Positions 11,975-23,812 of a DNA stretch of 64,000 nucleotides are shown here, piece after piece. The position numbers and the translations under genes were made by a program. This stretch comes from Amanita rubescens (Eukaryota > Basidiomycota > Agaricomycetes > Agaricales > Amanitaceae), in the NCBI GenBank assembly GCA_015039365.1, contig WION01000033.1, forward strand, positions 248,001 through 312,000, written 5' to 3'. How positions within the stretch are numbered: the stretch's first letter is position 1; each line of letters opens with the position of its first letter. The notes below the pieces were generated by a model. That model saw nothing but the letters and a program-made list of their open reading frames with translations, had not been told where the DNA came from and did no database searches.

Positions 11975-13828
11975 TCAAAAGAACTTTCTCAACATGTCCA
12001 AGTCATACTCTCTCCTCATCACAGCCAACGCTTTAACACCCTCTGGCCAAGCAATTTCTGACGATATTAGCAAAGGATACTTGGCCTGACCTTCCTCTCC
12101 AGCCCAGTTAAAATGAATCAGCTTGACTTCACCATCTTTCGTAATCATGACATTCGGTGGACGGAGATCACCAAACACCAATCCACGACTGTGCAACAGT
12201 TCGAGGGCACGCCGAACAGTCGATCGTACAGTTTCTACCGATTCTTCAGACATTTTTTTCTTCGTCACAGTAAACATGTCGCCATCGATGTATTCCATGA
12301 CAGCCATGGAGATAGACTGATAGGACGGTTCATCGTCATTGAGGCGTGGTGATCCACAATAGAGGAGTTTTGGTGCTAAACCCTGATCTGCAAGTATTTG
12401 GTGTGCCTTTCGCCCATAGCGGTCGACAAATTTGACAACGATATCCTGAGCCGGCATCGTCTCAGTCCGTGCATGAAGAGTGATGCAGTCGGGGCAGTTT
12501 TCCAAGAAGCCAACATATTTGAATTTAACGTGTCCACCGCCGTGAGGACGGTAAGCAGTAATTGAAGGGAAGTAGCGCGAATCAGCGGGAAGATCGCCCA
12601 TCGGGTCCAGATTCTCATAACATGAGATAAGTTTCTCCCGACTCGCCTTTAGGGCATAAAAGGCTCGTGCGACCTGGGCGATATGCGATTCACTTAGAGC
12701 GGAGTCTAATCCAACCCAGATGTAGTCGGTTAATCGTTGGACAATCACGCCGTCGGTGATGACGGCACCGAGGATCGCGATCCACGGACCCGCGGTGGCT
12801 AAGAGAAATGTGGGACAGACGGTAGCGTTTCGAAGGGCTTTACACTAAGGAGTAAACAAATGAGCAGTCAGAACTCAATACAAAGGATTTGGAATACCCT
12901 CGGCTGAGCCCAATAACGGATTGCAGACAAGCCAGCTCGGGTCGATGGGTCCGAACCACCGTATCCGAATTCATTTTTATCTTCCTGAAGAAAAATCATG
13001 AAGTGTAACGTATTTTTCATCACTTCCGCGAAGTTGACGTCAAGGATATCGGAAAGAAGCGGTGTCAACTCTTCTCTGCGTGTCTCTTCAGATGCATAGA
13101 TCGCCGTTGCGGCTTTCATGTATTCTATAGTTTGACGAATGAGGTCGCCAGGAAGAGCGTGATTGCTCTTCATATCATCCAAGAAATGTCCAAAAGCAGG
13201 GTGAAACAATTGAACCGGAGGTGCGACGCTCGTCCTGGGTTTGTTTGCCTTGTAGCGACCGTCATAGATAGAGTAAGCGATCTGTGATTTTGTGTAATTT
13301 GATGACTTTGCTGAATCAGCGGAAGCCCCCGCTTTCAAGAAGACGTTTTGAAATCCTGTTAAATGTTGTTTATCGAGGATGGCAAAAGTAGGAAGAAAAT
13401 ACGCACTTTTACGCAAGGCAGGGATCCGATCTCTCCTCTCCTCTTCTCCTGCGTCTTTGGTACCCAAGCCCTATGAGATTGTCTGTGACATGGAGAAAGA
13501 CCGAAATAGGCTCACCATTAGGTGCTTGAACGATGATGTGCAGGTGATCCCATTTGACGTGAGGGAACACTTGCGAGAGTAGTAGGAAGGGCTTCAATGG
13601 TGTAAGATCGACGTTTTTGAGACTTTCTTCGAAATCATCATCCACGGGTAGGGAGACCTGGCTGAGGATAAGCTCTGATGCATGGACATGATTGAGGCGA
13701 TGGGACTGTTTCTCCTTGATCAACTTTTTGAGGATGCTAACGTTGTCGGTCTTAAAAATCTCGACCGTGAAGACTTGTGATGAGTCAGTGAGTCCAAGTA
13801 AAAAGCAGTTGATGTAGAGTGTGGACAT
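11975..13828 (-). CDS. Crinkler (CRN)-type effector-like protein with C-terminal kinase-like domain
   Basis: Exons on the minus strand: 13828-13516, 13448-13407, 13355-12898, 12844-11975. The total is 1683 nt (560 aa) with consistent phases. The N-terminus (about residues 1-105) is the ubiquitin-like Crinkler domain: MSTLYINCFLLG, LSQVSLPVDDD, PLKPFLLLSQVFP and HLHIIVQAPNG. A helical middle region follows, then a divergent protein-kinase-like domain with VMEYIDGD as hinge and SRGLVFGDLRPPNVMI as catalytic loop. The usual magnesium-binding motif of this group (IDFDWAG) reads IHFNWAG, so both Asp residues are replaced, each by one base change. Crinklers are known from oomycetes and many basidiomycetes and glomeromycetes; some act as host-directed effectors and others in competition between microbes. 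No classical signal peptide is seen, which is usual for fungal members. The ATP-binding loop is not obvious, so a pseudokinase is possible. Confidence 0.78.
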
Positions 13829-14178
13829 TGTAGGCTAAGGAAAGATGCAGCAGAACGCGGTCGGGACGTTACGCCGAAAGCTTGCGACCTAGATCGAGAA
13901 GCCACTCACGTGGACCTTGCGTGGGTACGACGAACTTCCCAGTGAGTGGAACGTAGAAGAAAAGAGCGGTCGATGGCGGTCGCGTACTCGGTAGTGGTGT
14001 TGAGAAATCGGTTAGGCGATTGGTGAGCGGTTCGGCCAGGGGTTGAAAGACCAGGTGGCGAGTCATTGCGGACTAGCGTGGCCAAGTTTTTCCCACTCGG
14101 TTTGTTCCTTTCCATATATTGATAGCCTAATATGACAGGTTCCTCGCTTGCACCTTGACGAGGTCTTCGAATTCTTCG

Positions 14179-17100
14179 ATGGCGTCTCCTCCAGGAAAAA
14201 AGTCCAAGGTAAAGGCCCTGCGAAATCGATTTGGAGCTATATTCCATCGATCTACTCCGTCAACCCCTCGCCCTTCTTCTCCTACTACTCTCCTTGGGAC
14301 AAATTCTGCCGATAAAGTTGGCGAGACGCCGGATTTGGAAGGAAATCGATCTCAAGACGTTGTCTTTCAAACGGGATGTCCATCTTCTTGCCCTGAAACC
14401 GATACCTCCGATAAAGTCAAGAAGGCTTGGGGTGTGACATGGAGCGGACTCGAAACAGCGCTCAGGCTTCTGGAAAAGAGCTCAGCTGCGTTTCCTCCTC
14501 TCAAGTCAGCTGTAGCTGGGTTAGTTGCTTGTTTGGATCTGGCACAAGTAAGTTACGGTTAACACTCTTTACCATGTCTAATTCACATTGTAGGTAGTTA
14601 CAGGCAATCGTGAAGAATACACAAGACTTGCAACGGAACTCACAAATATGGCAAACACGCTGGCCCCATATGTAACCCAGCTCGTCGCAGAAGGTGTTAG
14701 CGACAGCGTAGCACGCATTATAGAGTGAGTGTCAGATAGTCGCCCAGGCGTCGTGTGTTAGTGACGAGCTTTGCAGATCAATTAAAGCAGAATTGATATA
14801 CATCGGCCAACAGCAAGATCGCGGCAAGATGATACGAACCATTGAAGCGAATCAGGACCAGGGGGATGTAATCCAGCGGTATCGTAAGATAGAATCATTG
14901 TTTCGCCAATTGCAAGTGAGTACCTGCCCTTTCATATCCAGCTCGTGTATCTAACGGCCCGATAGAGCGACATTAGTCTCCGAACCTGGGAAGTTACAAG
15001 AAAGCTACGCGAGGTAAGCAAATAACGAGATCACACTTTGGGTCTTACGCTTACAATCACCGGCAGACATCGTTGCTTAATGACATGTCCCCAGTACATG
15101 ATGCTCGGTATAACTCCGCCTATTCCACCGCTGTCAAGCGGCGTGGGTGCACAGCGGAGACGCGCGAGAAGATCCTCAAGGATATCCAAGACTGGGCTGA
15201 CGATCCGAATGGCGCCAGGGTATATTGGATGAATGGCATAGCGGGTACTGGCAAGACAACGATTTTATATACCTTGTGCGAGTGGTTAGCGAAGGAACAA
15301 CGACTTGGCGGCAACTATTTCTGCTCGCGCACCTCTTCTTCATGCCGCAACGTGAACAACATAGTCCCCACACTCGTATACCAACTCGCGCGATACTCCC
15401 CTGCATTTGGATCAGCCCTTTGTAAAGTCCTAGAAGAGAACCCAGAGGCCTGCAAGCTAGATGTCAGATGGCAGTTCCGGAAGCTATTGCAGGTGCCCAT
15501 TCAAGTGGTAAAAACCGCGACGCCGGAAGGTGTAGTAATTGTAATCGACGCATTGGACGAGTGCGATGACGCCGACGCGCTTCGGTTGTTTCTTGAAACA
15601 CTATTGAAGCTCGCGGCGGACCTGCCCACCAAGTTCTTCGTCACAAGTAGACCGGAGCCTGCGATCCGTGAGACGATGTTGGCGTCAGAATACTCGCGCT
15701 CTGTACTACATTTGCATGACATCGAGGAATCGATTGTGGAAGCGGATATCAAGAAGTATCTCACCGAAGAGCTTGGCTCAATCTCCCCGCCACCATCGCG
15801 CGATGATGTGGAATGGATTGCAAAACGTGCTGGCAAGTTGTTCATTTATGCCGCTACCGTCGTGCGATATGTTCGTGTGCACCGCAGTCGCTTGCAGACA
15901 GTGCTAGCATCAGTCCCTGAACCTGCGTCGACCAAACAGCATGCAGAACTCGATAGGTTATACACATCAATCCTTTCTGCAGCTATTGTCCCCGAGCGCC
16001 TCGAAAGGCAGGAGATGGATCGTATTTGGCTAACGCTGAATACAGTAGTATGCGCAAAGGAGCCGATGACTGTCCAAACCCTGGCGTCGCTTCTTAGGCT
16101 CACCGAAGAGCAAGTTCACTTTTCATTACAACTACTACGATCGATCCTGCATGTGCAAGACGGTATACATGGACTGGTTTCCACTTTTCATGCATCATTT
16201 CCCGACTATCTGTTTGATAAACTTCGATCTGGGGACTTTCACTGTGAAATCATCAAACACAGTGAAGTCTTAGCCAACTGTTGCTTCGATCTTATGAACG
16301 CACAGCTGCGATTCAACATCTGCAAACTTGAGTCATCATTCGTGTTCGACAAGGATGTGGTAGACTTGCAGGAACGGATCGAGAAATACATTTCTGCAGC
16401 CCTCTCATACGCGTGTCGGTACTGGGGCGAGCATCTTCGACGAGGGAATTTCACAGAGATGGTCCAGAAAAGCCTCGTCGACTTCCTGACCCACCGCCTA
16501 CTGTTTTGGATGGAGGTACTCAACCTTAAACGATGTTTGTGGATAGCTGTAGAGATGCTACGCCTAGTACGGAACTGGTTGCCGGTGAGTGAACATGTCT
16601 ACGATTTAGGCTTTCAAACTGAGATCACGTAGAAGGATTCTCCTGTTGATATGCGGAAACAAGTAGTTGATGCAGAAGCGTTTACAGCGCGCTTTGCAGC
16701 TGGGGCATGTTCGCGCAGCACACCACACATCTACATCTCTGGATTACCGTTCTGCCCAAGGCCCAGTTCTGTCCGTAAAAACTATTGGGGACACACACGA
16801 GGGATGATAGATATAAAGGGGAGTGCAATGGAGCATTGGCCAAGTGCAGCTGTCGGAATATGGAAAATAGATTCAGAGGTCGCGTCAGTTGCATTCTCTC
16901 CTGATGGCACACACATCGTCTCTGGCTCCCTTGATAAAACCGTTCGAGTATGGGACGCCCGCACTGGCGACATCATCGCTGGACCGTTCAAAGGGCACAC
17001 TGGCACAGTTTTGTCAGTTGCATTCTCTCCTGATGGCACGCACATCATCTCTGGCTCCTCTGATACAACCATTCGAGTATGGGATGCACGCACCGGCGAC

Positions 17101-19410
17101 ATCATCGCTGGTCCGTTTAAAGGGCACACAGGCTCAGTTTGGTCAGTTGCATTCGCCCCTGATGGCACTAGGGATTGGCGTGGGTTGGCCAAACCCTTGA
17201 GGGTCTTGGGTGTGGGTGTACAGTGGGTATGGGTGGGGGTACAGACTCCATGGACCCTCATTCAAACCCATACCCTCAACGTGGGTTTGGGTATCATCAG
17301 GCATACCCACTCCTGTACCCACTCCTATGTCAGGATAAGGTGGGATGTGGGTAGCTCTGTTGGGACAGAGGCCAGGCCCAGGTCACAAATGCAGCCTGTG
17401 TGGGTGTCTGATAGTTGCAGTGGGGCAGGGGGAGCCTTGGAAGCAGAACCTGTGAAGGGCCACTGGGCCACATGCATCAGTGGCTCACTCCATGGGTCAT
17501 GATGATGGCAGAGGGTGGTGATTACAGAGGCTGGACCTGGGTGTGGCCTGTACACCTGAGGTCTTAGGGTGGCAGCCTGAGTAGTGAGCTGCTGGGTGGG
17601 GTTTCACTGTTTGGATTGCTCCAGAACAGGTGTGGCTAGAGAGTTGAATTGGGGGTGGCAGTACCTCAGGTGGAGGGTGGGGGATCAGGAGTGTGTTCTC
17701 CTTCTGGTGGTCCATGGGTGCAATGCTGGTGGGCCTGTGGGGTCACTCAGTCTCTGTCAGCCAGCAAAGGAAAGGGACAGAGGGGTCAGAAGGGAATGGA
17801 GGGGAAGGAGACTCCTGGTCCTGTTTGCTTCAAATTGTCTCACATGGCTTAAAGGAGGTGGCAGTGATGAGCACCATTGGAGGCTGGACTGGGCCTACTA
17901 GAGTAGGGGGATGTTGATGGGATATGATTTTGAATGGAAAGGCCAAAAGGGACTCAGGTGGGACTCACCTTAGTTTCAATTACTAGTTTTTTCTTTTCTT
18001 TTTCATTTTAATTAACTCGTATTACACATATCATTACCTTCATCAAGGGGTATAACCCATAAGCACATCGTCTCTGGCTCCTCTGATGAAACCATTCGAG
18101 TATGGGATGCACACACTGGCAACATCATCGCTGGACCATTCAAAGGGCACACAGACTCAGTTTGGTCAGTTGCATTCTCTCCTGATGGCACGCACATCGT
18201 CTCTGGCTCCTCTGATACAACCATTCGAGTATGGGATGCACACACTGGCGACATCATCGATGGACTGTTTGAAAGGTACACGGGCACAGTTTCGTCAGTT
18301 ACTTTCTCTCCTGATGGCACGCACATCGTCTCTGGCTCCTCTGATAAAACCATTCGAGTATGGGATGCACACACTGGCAACATCATCGCTGGACCAGTTA
18401 AAGGGCACACAGGCTCAGTTTGGTCAGTTGCATTCGCCCCTGATGGCGCGCACATCGTCTCTGGCTCCCACGATGAAACCATTCGAGTATGGGATGCACA
18501 CACTGGTGATATCATCGCTGGACCGTTTAAAGGGCACACAAGCTCAGTTCGGTCAGTTGCATTCGCTCCTGATGGTATGTGCATCGTCTCTGGCTCCTCT
18601 GATAAAACCATTCGAGTATGGGATGCACACACTGGTGACATCATCGCTGGACCGTTTAAAGGGCACACAGGCTCAGTTTGGTCAGTTGAATTCGCCCCTG
18701 ATGGCACGCACATCGTCTCTGGCTCCTCTGATAAAACCATTCGAGTATGGGATGCACACACTGGCGACATCATCGCTGGTCTGTTTAAAGGGCACACTGG
18801 CATAGTCCGGTCAGTTGCATTCTCTCCTGATGGTACATGCATCGTCTCTGGCTCCGATGATAAAACCATTCGAGTATGGGATGCACACACTGGCGACATC
18901 ATCGCTGGACCGTTTAAAGGGCACACAGACTTAGTTTTGTCAGTTGCATTCTCTCCTGATGGCACGCACATCGTCTCTGGCTCCTCTGATAAAACTATTC
19001 GAGTATGGGATGCACACACTGACATCGTCTCCGGCTCCCGTGATAAAACCATTCGAGTATGGGATGCACGCACTGGCAACATCATTGGCACTGGACCATT
19101 TGAAGGGCACACAGATTTGTACACCAGTGCCAGCGATGCCCAGGCTGTTGACATCTCAATCAATTCCTCTCCATTGCCTCATCATGTACACACTGATATT
19201 CTGTCCCTGCGAGATTTCACATTCCAGGAAGATGGATGGATCACCACTTGGCATGATGACCTCTTTTTTTGGATATCACCCCAGTTTCGTGCCCAGTTGC
19301 CCTATCCTCATAACCCACTTGTTATTGGTCCTCAAGGTATTACCACTCTTACATATGATCGCCATCTTTGCATTGGCAAGACATGGTCTGATTCTTATCT
19401 CGAGTCCTAA
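14179..19410 (+). pseudogene. NACHT-WD40 (HNWD-type STAND/NLR) gene, copy A, disrupted by insertion
   Basis: Exons 14179-14547, 14594-14724, 14777-14915, 14966-15013, 15067-16584, and 16633 onward. The N-terminal helical domain (ETALRLLEKSSAAFPPLK, GNREEYTRLATELTNMAN) resembles the MLKL-type four-helix domains placed on many basidiomycete NLRs. The NACHT domain has Walker A GIAGTGKTT and Walker B VVIVIDALDECD, with the sensor segment FFVTSRPEP. WD40 repeats of 43 aa start near residue 640. In the third repeat an 894-bp insert (17169-18062) brings a stop at 17502. The repeat frame resumes at 18063 and runs to 19410 with about eight more repeats, one of them shortened by roughly 26 residues near 19020. 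The tail ends DSYLES as in copy B. Proteins of this class sense non-self through the WD40 propeller and trigger cell death. As it stands, copy A would give a receptor with only about two full repeats. Confidence 0.8.
17169..18062. mobile_element. 894-bp insert within the WD40 array of copy A
   Basis: Comparison with the right-hand copy and with neighbouring repeats shows that everything between GATGGCAC (ending 17168) and GCACATCG (starting 18063) is extra. The insert is G-rich on this strand in its first 150 bp (repeated GGGTATGGGT/GGGTAC motifs with complementary copies nearby) and contains no recognisable protein. GCAC is present on both sides, so a 4-bp target duplication is possible, but other repeats have the same bases without an insert. 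The ends TAGGG...ATAA show no clear terminal inverted repeat. The element class is unknown. Confidence 0.6.
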
Positions 19411-21003
19411 CTAAACACGCTTTTTGCTACACATTCGGGATTGCTCACTAGCCCTACATATGCACCTATGATCTCACTTTTCAGGATGACAGGGCTAATA
19501 ATTGCTATCCAACAAAAGAGCTATTATCTCATAATGTACGATGAACTAGTTGTTCATGTACTAAGATTTACGGCTCTGGCAGTAAAAACTATTGAATGGG
19601 CCAAACCTCCATTTATACGGATTGTCCTTGTTGCGAGAGCTTATGGCGCCTTGTTGCAAAGACCTATTAGTGAAATGCGAGCTGCATTCAACGAAGTACT
19701 CACTGCGGCCACTTTCCGAGTCACTGGCAGTGTTGTTTCTATCATTTCGACTGGTGCGCGCGCGGTAAAGATGTAACTTCTCGATGACGAGATTGCCCGT
19801 TTTGAGACCAAACTTCTTCTGGAGAGTATTCTATATGGTCTGAGGTAACCGGAGGTCCGGAACGTTCAAGTGATCAACTCACCACTTGCTTTGATGGGTT
19901 TAACACAAAGTACCGTCCCCGCCACCTGACGCCTCCCACCGTTCCTTGATTCCGTCATTCCGATACTCAGCTGCACCGCCCACCCTGAAACAATTGAAGA
20001 GTCGTTCGACCCAATGATGCGTGTTTTGGATTGAGACAGTCCATTCATGGTTCGTGAGGCCTTAATCTTCTCCTTCGTTCTTCGGTGGGCTGGACGCTGG
20101 ACGGTCCAGAGTGGGCCAGTGGCGATGTCGGAGGAGACATTTTTGGGTAAAACCTGTATGCGCGCAAGGTCAGAGTCAGGACGAAAATGTGGATCGAGGC
20201 TCACGTCGTCGTCCCTATATCATCGTCGGCCTCGGCCTCATCGCCATGATCCGTATCCGTATCCGCATCTTCATCTACAACACCTCCGATATTGATGTTG
20301 ATCAAGTTCCCCCACACCCGTTTCATAGTATTTGCCTCTATCTTGAAACACCTCGCCGCGGCGAGGAACGGATAATCCAATGTGGCTGTGAGGAGTAGGT
20401 CCGACGCCTTCGTTGAGTGAATAGCCCCAAAATAGATCGGTGCTGGGATGGATGAGGTTGTTGTGCAGCAGAAAGTGGGGTTGGATACCACCAGACAGAT
20501 ATCAAGGCGAATGTGGTCGTTCTGAGCCAGGAGGAGGGGAGGAGGGTGAGCGGAGGGGTTCTTTTCCTTTTTCGTCGGGAGGGATTTCGTAACTGAGAGG
20601 TTGGTTACGGGGCATATCGTAGACTCCTCCTGGCTGCAATGCGGCTTCATTGTTGAGAGAGTTGAACATATGTCGGCTCGGGCCTTTCATGGATACGATT
20701 TTGTAGAAGAGACGGCCCATTCGTTCTAGATCGTCTGCAATAGAGGAATGATTTGAGGTTTGTTTTTGCTTTCCTTCTCGATTCCCCCGGGGATGACGAT
20801 GAATTCAACTTATCCAAGGGTCGAACGGGCGCAAACGAGTGAAGCACGTGGAATTTGGGGCAGGACGCGAGTGACAGGACGTTCGTAATGGACACGTACT
20901 GCCGGGCGGTAGTGAATGGAAACCACCGGCTCGGGAGTGAGAGATAGTGCCGGAATACCGTTGAGGCAACTTGTAAATGGCAGACCCGGGAGGCAGGGCG
21001 CAA
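19411..21003 (-). pseudogene. Duplicated unrecognised coding remnants (left copy)
   Basis: Minus-strand open frames at 21003-20647, 20720-20502, 20650-20201 and 20204-19866 line up end to end and recur in the right arm (51925-52929, plus strand). The first has a basic, Ser/Arg-rich, acid-free N-terminus (MRPASRVCHLQVASTVFRHY) that could be a mitochondrial presequence. Later parts contain an acidic stretch DEDADTDTDHGDEAEADDD. Frames alternate, and the two copies differ by small indels that change frame, so I could not build one intact protein. A plus-strand frame at 19441-19776 overlaps the region and is frame-shifted in the other copy, so it is probably not coding. No family recognised. Confidence 0.35.
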
Positions 21004-21473
21004 CCGACTACGGCTTAACGACTAGTGCGGCCTGGTTCAACCAAGGCGGGACTTAATCCGCGCAGGGGCTGGCACCTGATCCGGGGTGGCACTCACTTGC
21101 GGCGAGCAACGGGAGGTGGCAGAAGGGGAAACGACTGGGATGCTGGACCAGTAGTGTACAAGTACCAAGCGCCCAGGCGACGAAGTTGATAAAAACTAGG
21201 TCGTTTCAAAAGAGTGAGAGAAGTCACGTGCTCTAGGGAACCATCCGTTCCTGTTTTTGGGTGCCCGCCCGTCTATGGTTTCCGACACTTCCTGCTTGGA
21301 TGGTGCTCCAACGTCCAACACTAATCGCACCTCGCCCAGCTATGGTCTCGCGAGCCTGAGATGACTTTAGTTTGCGAATAAGCGCTGTGACTTAAAGCAA
21401 CCCATCAACCGCTTGGGACAGGGACACGCCTGGGCCGTGTGCATTTACCGTTCCTACTACTATTCGGACGCAC
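21004..21473. other. Spacer before truncated NACHT gene
   Basis: About 470 bp without a supported gene; it presumably carries the promoter of the following NACHT gene. It lies outside the inverted duplication. Confidence 0.4.
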
Positions 21474-22610
21474 ATGGATCCCGCCTCTTCTACTCCAGGC
21501 CAACCACAAGGATTCTTTCCATATGCCCGGAACTTTGGCATCGGGCCAGGCTCACGCAACTCTCAACGACCATAGTACGTACCATCCATCATAACACAGC
21601 AGGGTTAAGTAATATCTGCCTATTGCCGTTCTCCTGATCTCATCTCATGGACTCTAGTTATCGACGTCCTTAAGCCCCACATTTCGGAGGCAGCAATACA
21701 CGATTCCTTAGCCCGTTATCCACCACCCCAATGTCATCCCAGGACCCGCGAAAAAGTTAGGAATATAATTTCAAACTGGATTGACGATTCATATCCCCCT
21801 CAACGTATCATGTGGTTGAATGGTCCTGCCGGAGCTGGCAAGTCTGCCATTGCTCAAACCATCGCTGAACGCTACAAGGATAGCCGACTGGCGGCGTCTT
21901 TCTTTTTCCTGAGGAAGACCCTGGATCGCGGCCGTGCAGATCGTTTGTTCACAACCCTGGCATGGCAGATGGCCAAATCCATTCCCGAAACGCGCCCGTA
22001 CATTGAACTCGCGCTGCAGATGGAGCCTTTACTTCATGCCAAATCCATCAACATCCAATTTGATCACCTAGTCGTGAAATTTTTCGAGAACCTCCTTCGC
22101 GACAATCCAGGGCTACGATCAGAGAAGTCTCTCGTTATAATCGATGGCGTAGACGAATGTGACGCCGAACAAGACCAGAAGCATCTTCTCACGCTCATCG
22201 CGGATGCGTTCAAGTTGGCGCGCACGAACATCCCACTATGCTTCTTGATTTGCAGTATACCGGAACCTCATATCAGGGAAACATTCGATATGGAAAACAT
22301 GCGAGATATCACACGCACGGTCGTACTAGACGAAAAGTTTGCATCGAGTGATGATATTCCGAGATACCTGGAGGACGAGCTTTTCACAAAACGTAACATC
22401 TCGTCGCCCCCATCCGATGAAGACATCCGCCTGGTCTCCAAAGCGTCGGGTCAATTCATATATGCTTCAACCGTCATCAAGTTCATCCATGATGACGACC
22501 GTAATCTCAAGGATCAGCTCGAGAACCCTAACGCTACGACCCAATCAGTGCCTGGCACCCCATCCTTGGTCTCCGACTGCCCCACTGGTAGTGCGTCACC
22601 ATCGAAGTGA
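21474..22610 (+). CDS. Truncated NACHT-domain STAND NTPase
   Basis: The likely start is MDPASSTPGQPQG at 21474, with an intron ending near 21657 whose exact junction I could not fix. The main exon reads the standard basidiomycete lead-in (ARYPPPQCHPRTREKVRN), then Walker A NGPAGAGKS (near 21825), Walker B SLVIIDGVDECDAEQ, sensor CSIPEPHIRET, and a winged-helix-proximal segment GQFIYASTVIKFIHDDD. The frame stops at 22610 right after this region, so the helical bundle and any WD40, ankyrin or TPR repeats are missing. The sequence is clearly different from copies A and B. It could act as a short decoy or regulatory NLR, or be a remnant cut by the rearrangement that placed other segments at 22.9 kb. 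Confidence 0.7.
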
Positions 22611-22895
22611 GTCGTCCCGTATTGCTCAGCGATTTCGATGGGTTTCAGTGTTTTGCAAAAGGTTGCAAAGTCGCCCTCTCTGTTTCGTGTCCGGATGGAT
22701 GGCGCGAAAGTTGTCGAGAAAGGGATCCCTCCGGCAGAAGTTACAGACCACTTTGATAAGCTGTATCAGTTAGCAGAAGCGCCCAGCATTCTGGTTCAGG
22801 TTAGTATCCCTTATCACTCATAACTTTTAAGTATGGTCCTTTACTGACACCAGTTTTAGATAACGAACCCGAATTCCAGCTCGCCGTGCGTACAT

Positions 22896-23181
22896 GGGCC
22901 TCGACACTTTGCCCTGTGGAAGGAGATGAGTACGGAATCCTACCCGCTCTTCCCACTCTCGCCCTCGCTTTCAGTCGTGTTCGCAAAACGTCGGATAATC
23001 ACTCCACTCAGCGTCGTGGTATTGACGACATTATCGAATTAGCTTTTAGTGCGGGGCTTGATCGTCATTGTGACTTCAAGTACGTTTTCTCCCCTCGGGC
23101 TTTCGCATATATCTCCTATAACCTTGCCATTAGAACTGAAGAAAGCTATCGCCTTGTGGCGTCGACTGGCAATCCAGATGG
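22896..23181 (+). repeat. Segment shared in direct orientation with 58669-58958
   Basis: The segment encodes ASTLCPVEGDEYGILPALP ... RRGIDDIIELAFSAGLDRH and matches the segment near 58.7 kb closely at DNA level, in the same orientation. That is unlike the inverted copies around it. It looks like a piece of the restriction-enzyme-like family gene described at 58480-59400; here the second half of that gene is missing. The frame runs on to about 23278 with unrelated residues. Confidence 0.65.
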
Positions 23182-23281
23182 CAGGGTTGTTTCTGATGAG
23201 GACAACATTCTGGACACGGCCTGGTTACAATTTGAAGGGAGAGTGTTCCGGTTTAGGCGTATGAAACGCCACAGGTAACAA

Positions 23282-23812
23282 AACCACTTCTACGAGGCAA
23301 CTGGATATTTATAGAGGTCCTTTAAGTACTCAACTTTACGAACAGAAGTGTATAAGTACGTTAGGTGTTAAGATGCCCCGAGGATCCTGGATCTTGACTC
23401 TGGTTACTTCTTTGCTCTCAAACACATCGCTCTATTTCTTGTCACTCAGCCTTTGGCCGAGTCATACTCGAGCCCGACGAGTACAATGCTGCCTTATCTT
23501 TCGAACTCAGGCTCACCAGCACATCAAACAACATAAAAGCTTGTTCGTCGGGGGAGATGCTGTGCAAACATGTATCAAACTCCGAGTCGTTACTCGAATG
23601 AAGCGCCGACTCTCACGACGTTATAATAAGGGCGACATGTACTCTGGGCTTATCCTCAGACGATGGCAGTCACTGATTCACGGCTACTAGGCTTCAATAC
23701 ATCACAATTTGGTGCGTCTGGCTAGAATAGAAACGCAGGCGCATAATTAACACCTGTCCAGTAAGGGAAATCGAGAACATCGAAGGACGTCAACTTCTAG
23801 GAGGAGGCTTAG
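23282..23812. other. Region upstream of membrane-protein exon
   Basis: A plus-strand frame at 23373 begins MPRGSWILTLVTSLLSN, which could be a signal peptide for the next gene, but no consistent splicing to 23815 was found. GTAAGG at 23760 and the AG at 23812 would bound the last intron. Confidence 0.3.

Larger units (their letters stand above)
13913..20857. repeat. Left arm of large inverted duplication (segment 1)
   Basis: This stretch is repeated in reverse orientation at about 51925-58457, including the NACHT-WD40 gene, its promoter region and about 1.4 kb downstream of it. Over the 519-codon NACHT open frame I count about 14 amino-acid differences. The left arm differs by an 894-bp insert at 17169-18062 and fewer WD40 repeats. 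The boundaries were read by eye and may be off by tens of bases. Confidence 0.85.

Noticed and set aside
18012..19163. 383-aa minus-strand frame (and 53640-54941 plus, 433 aa)
   Set aside because: Antisense shadow of the WD40 repeats; the repeat unit happens to be open on the opposite strand.
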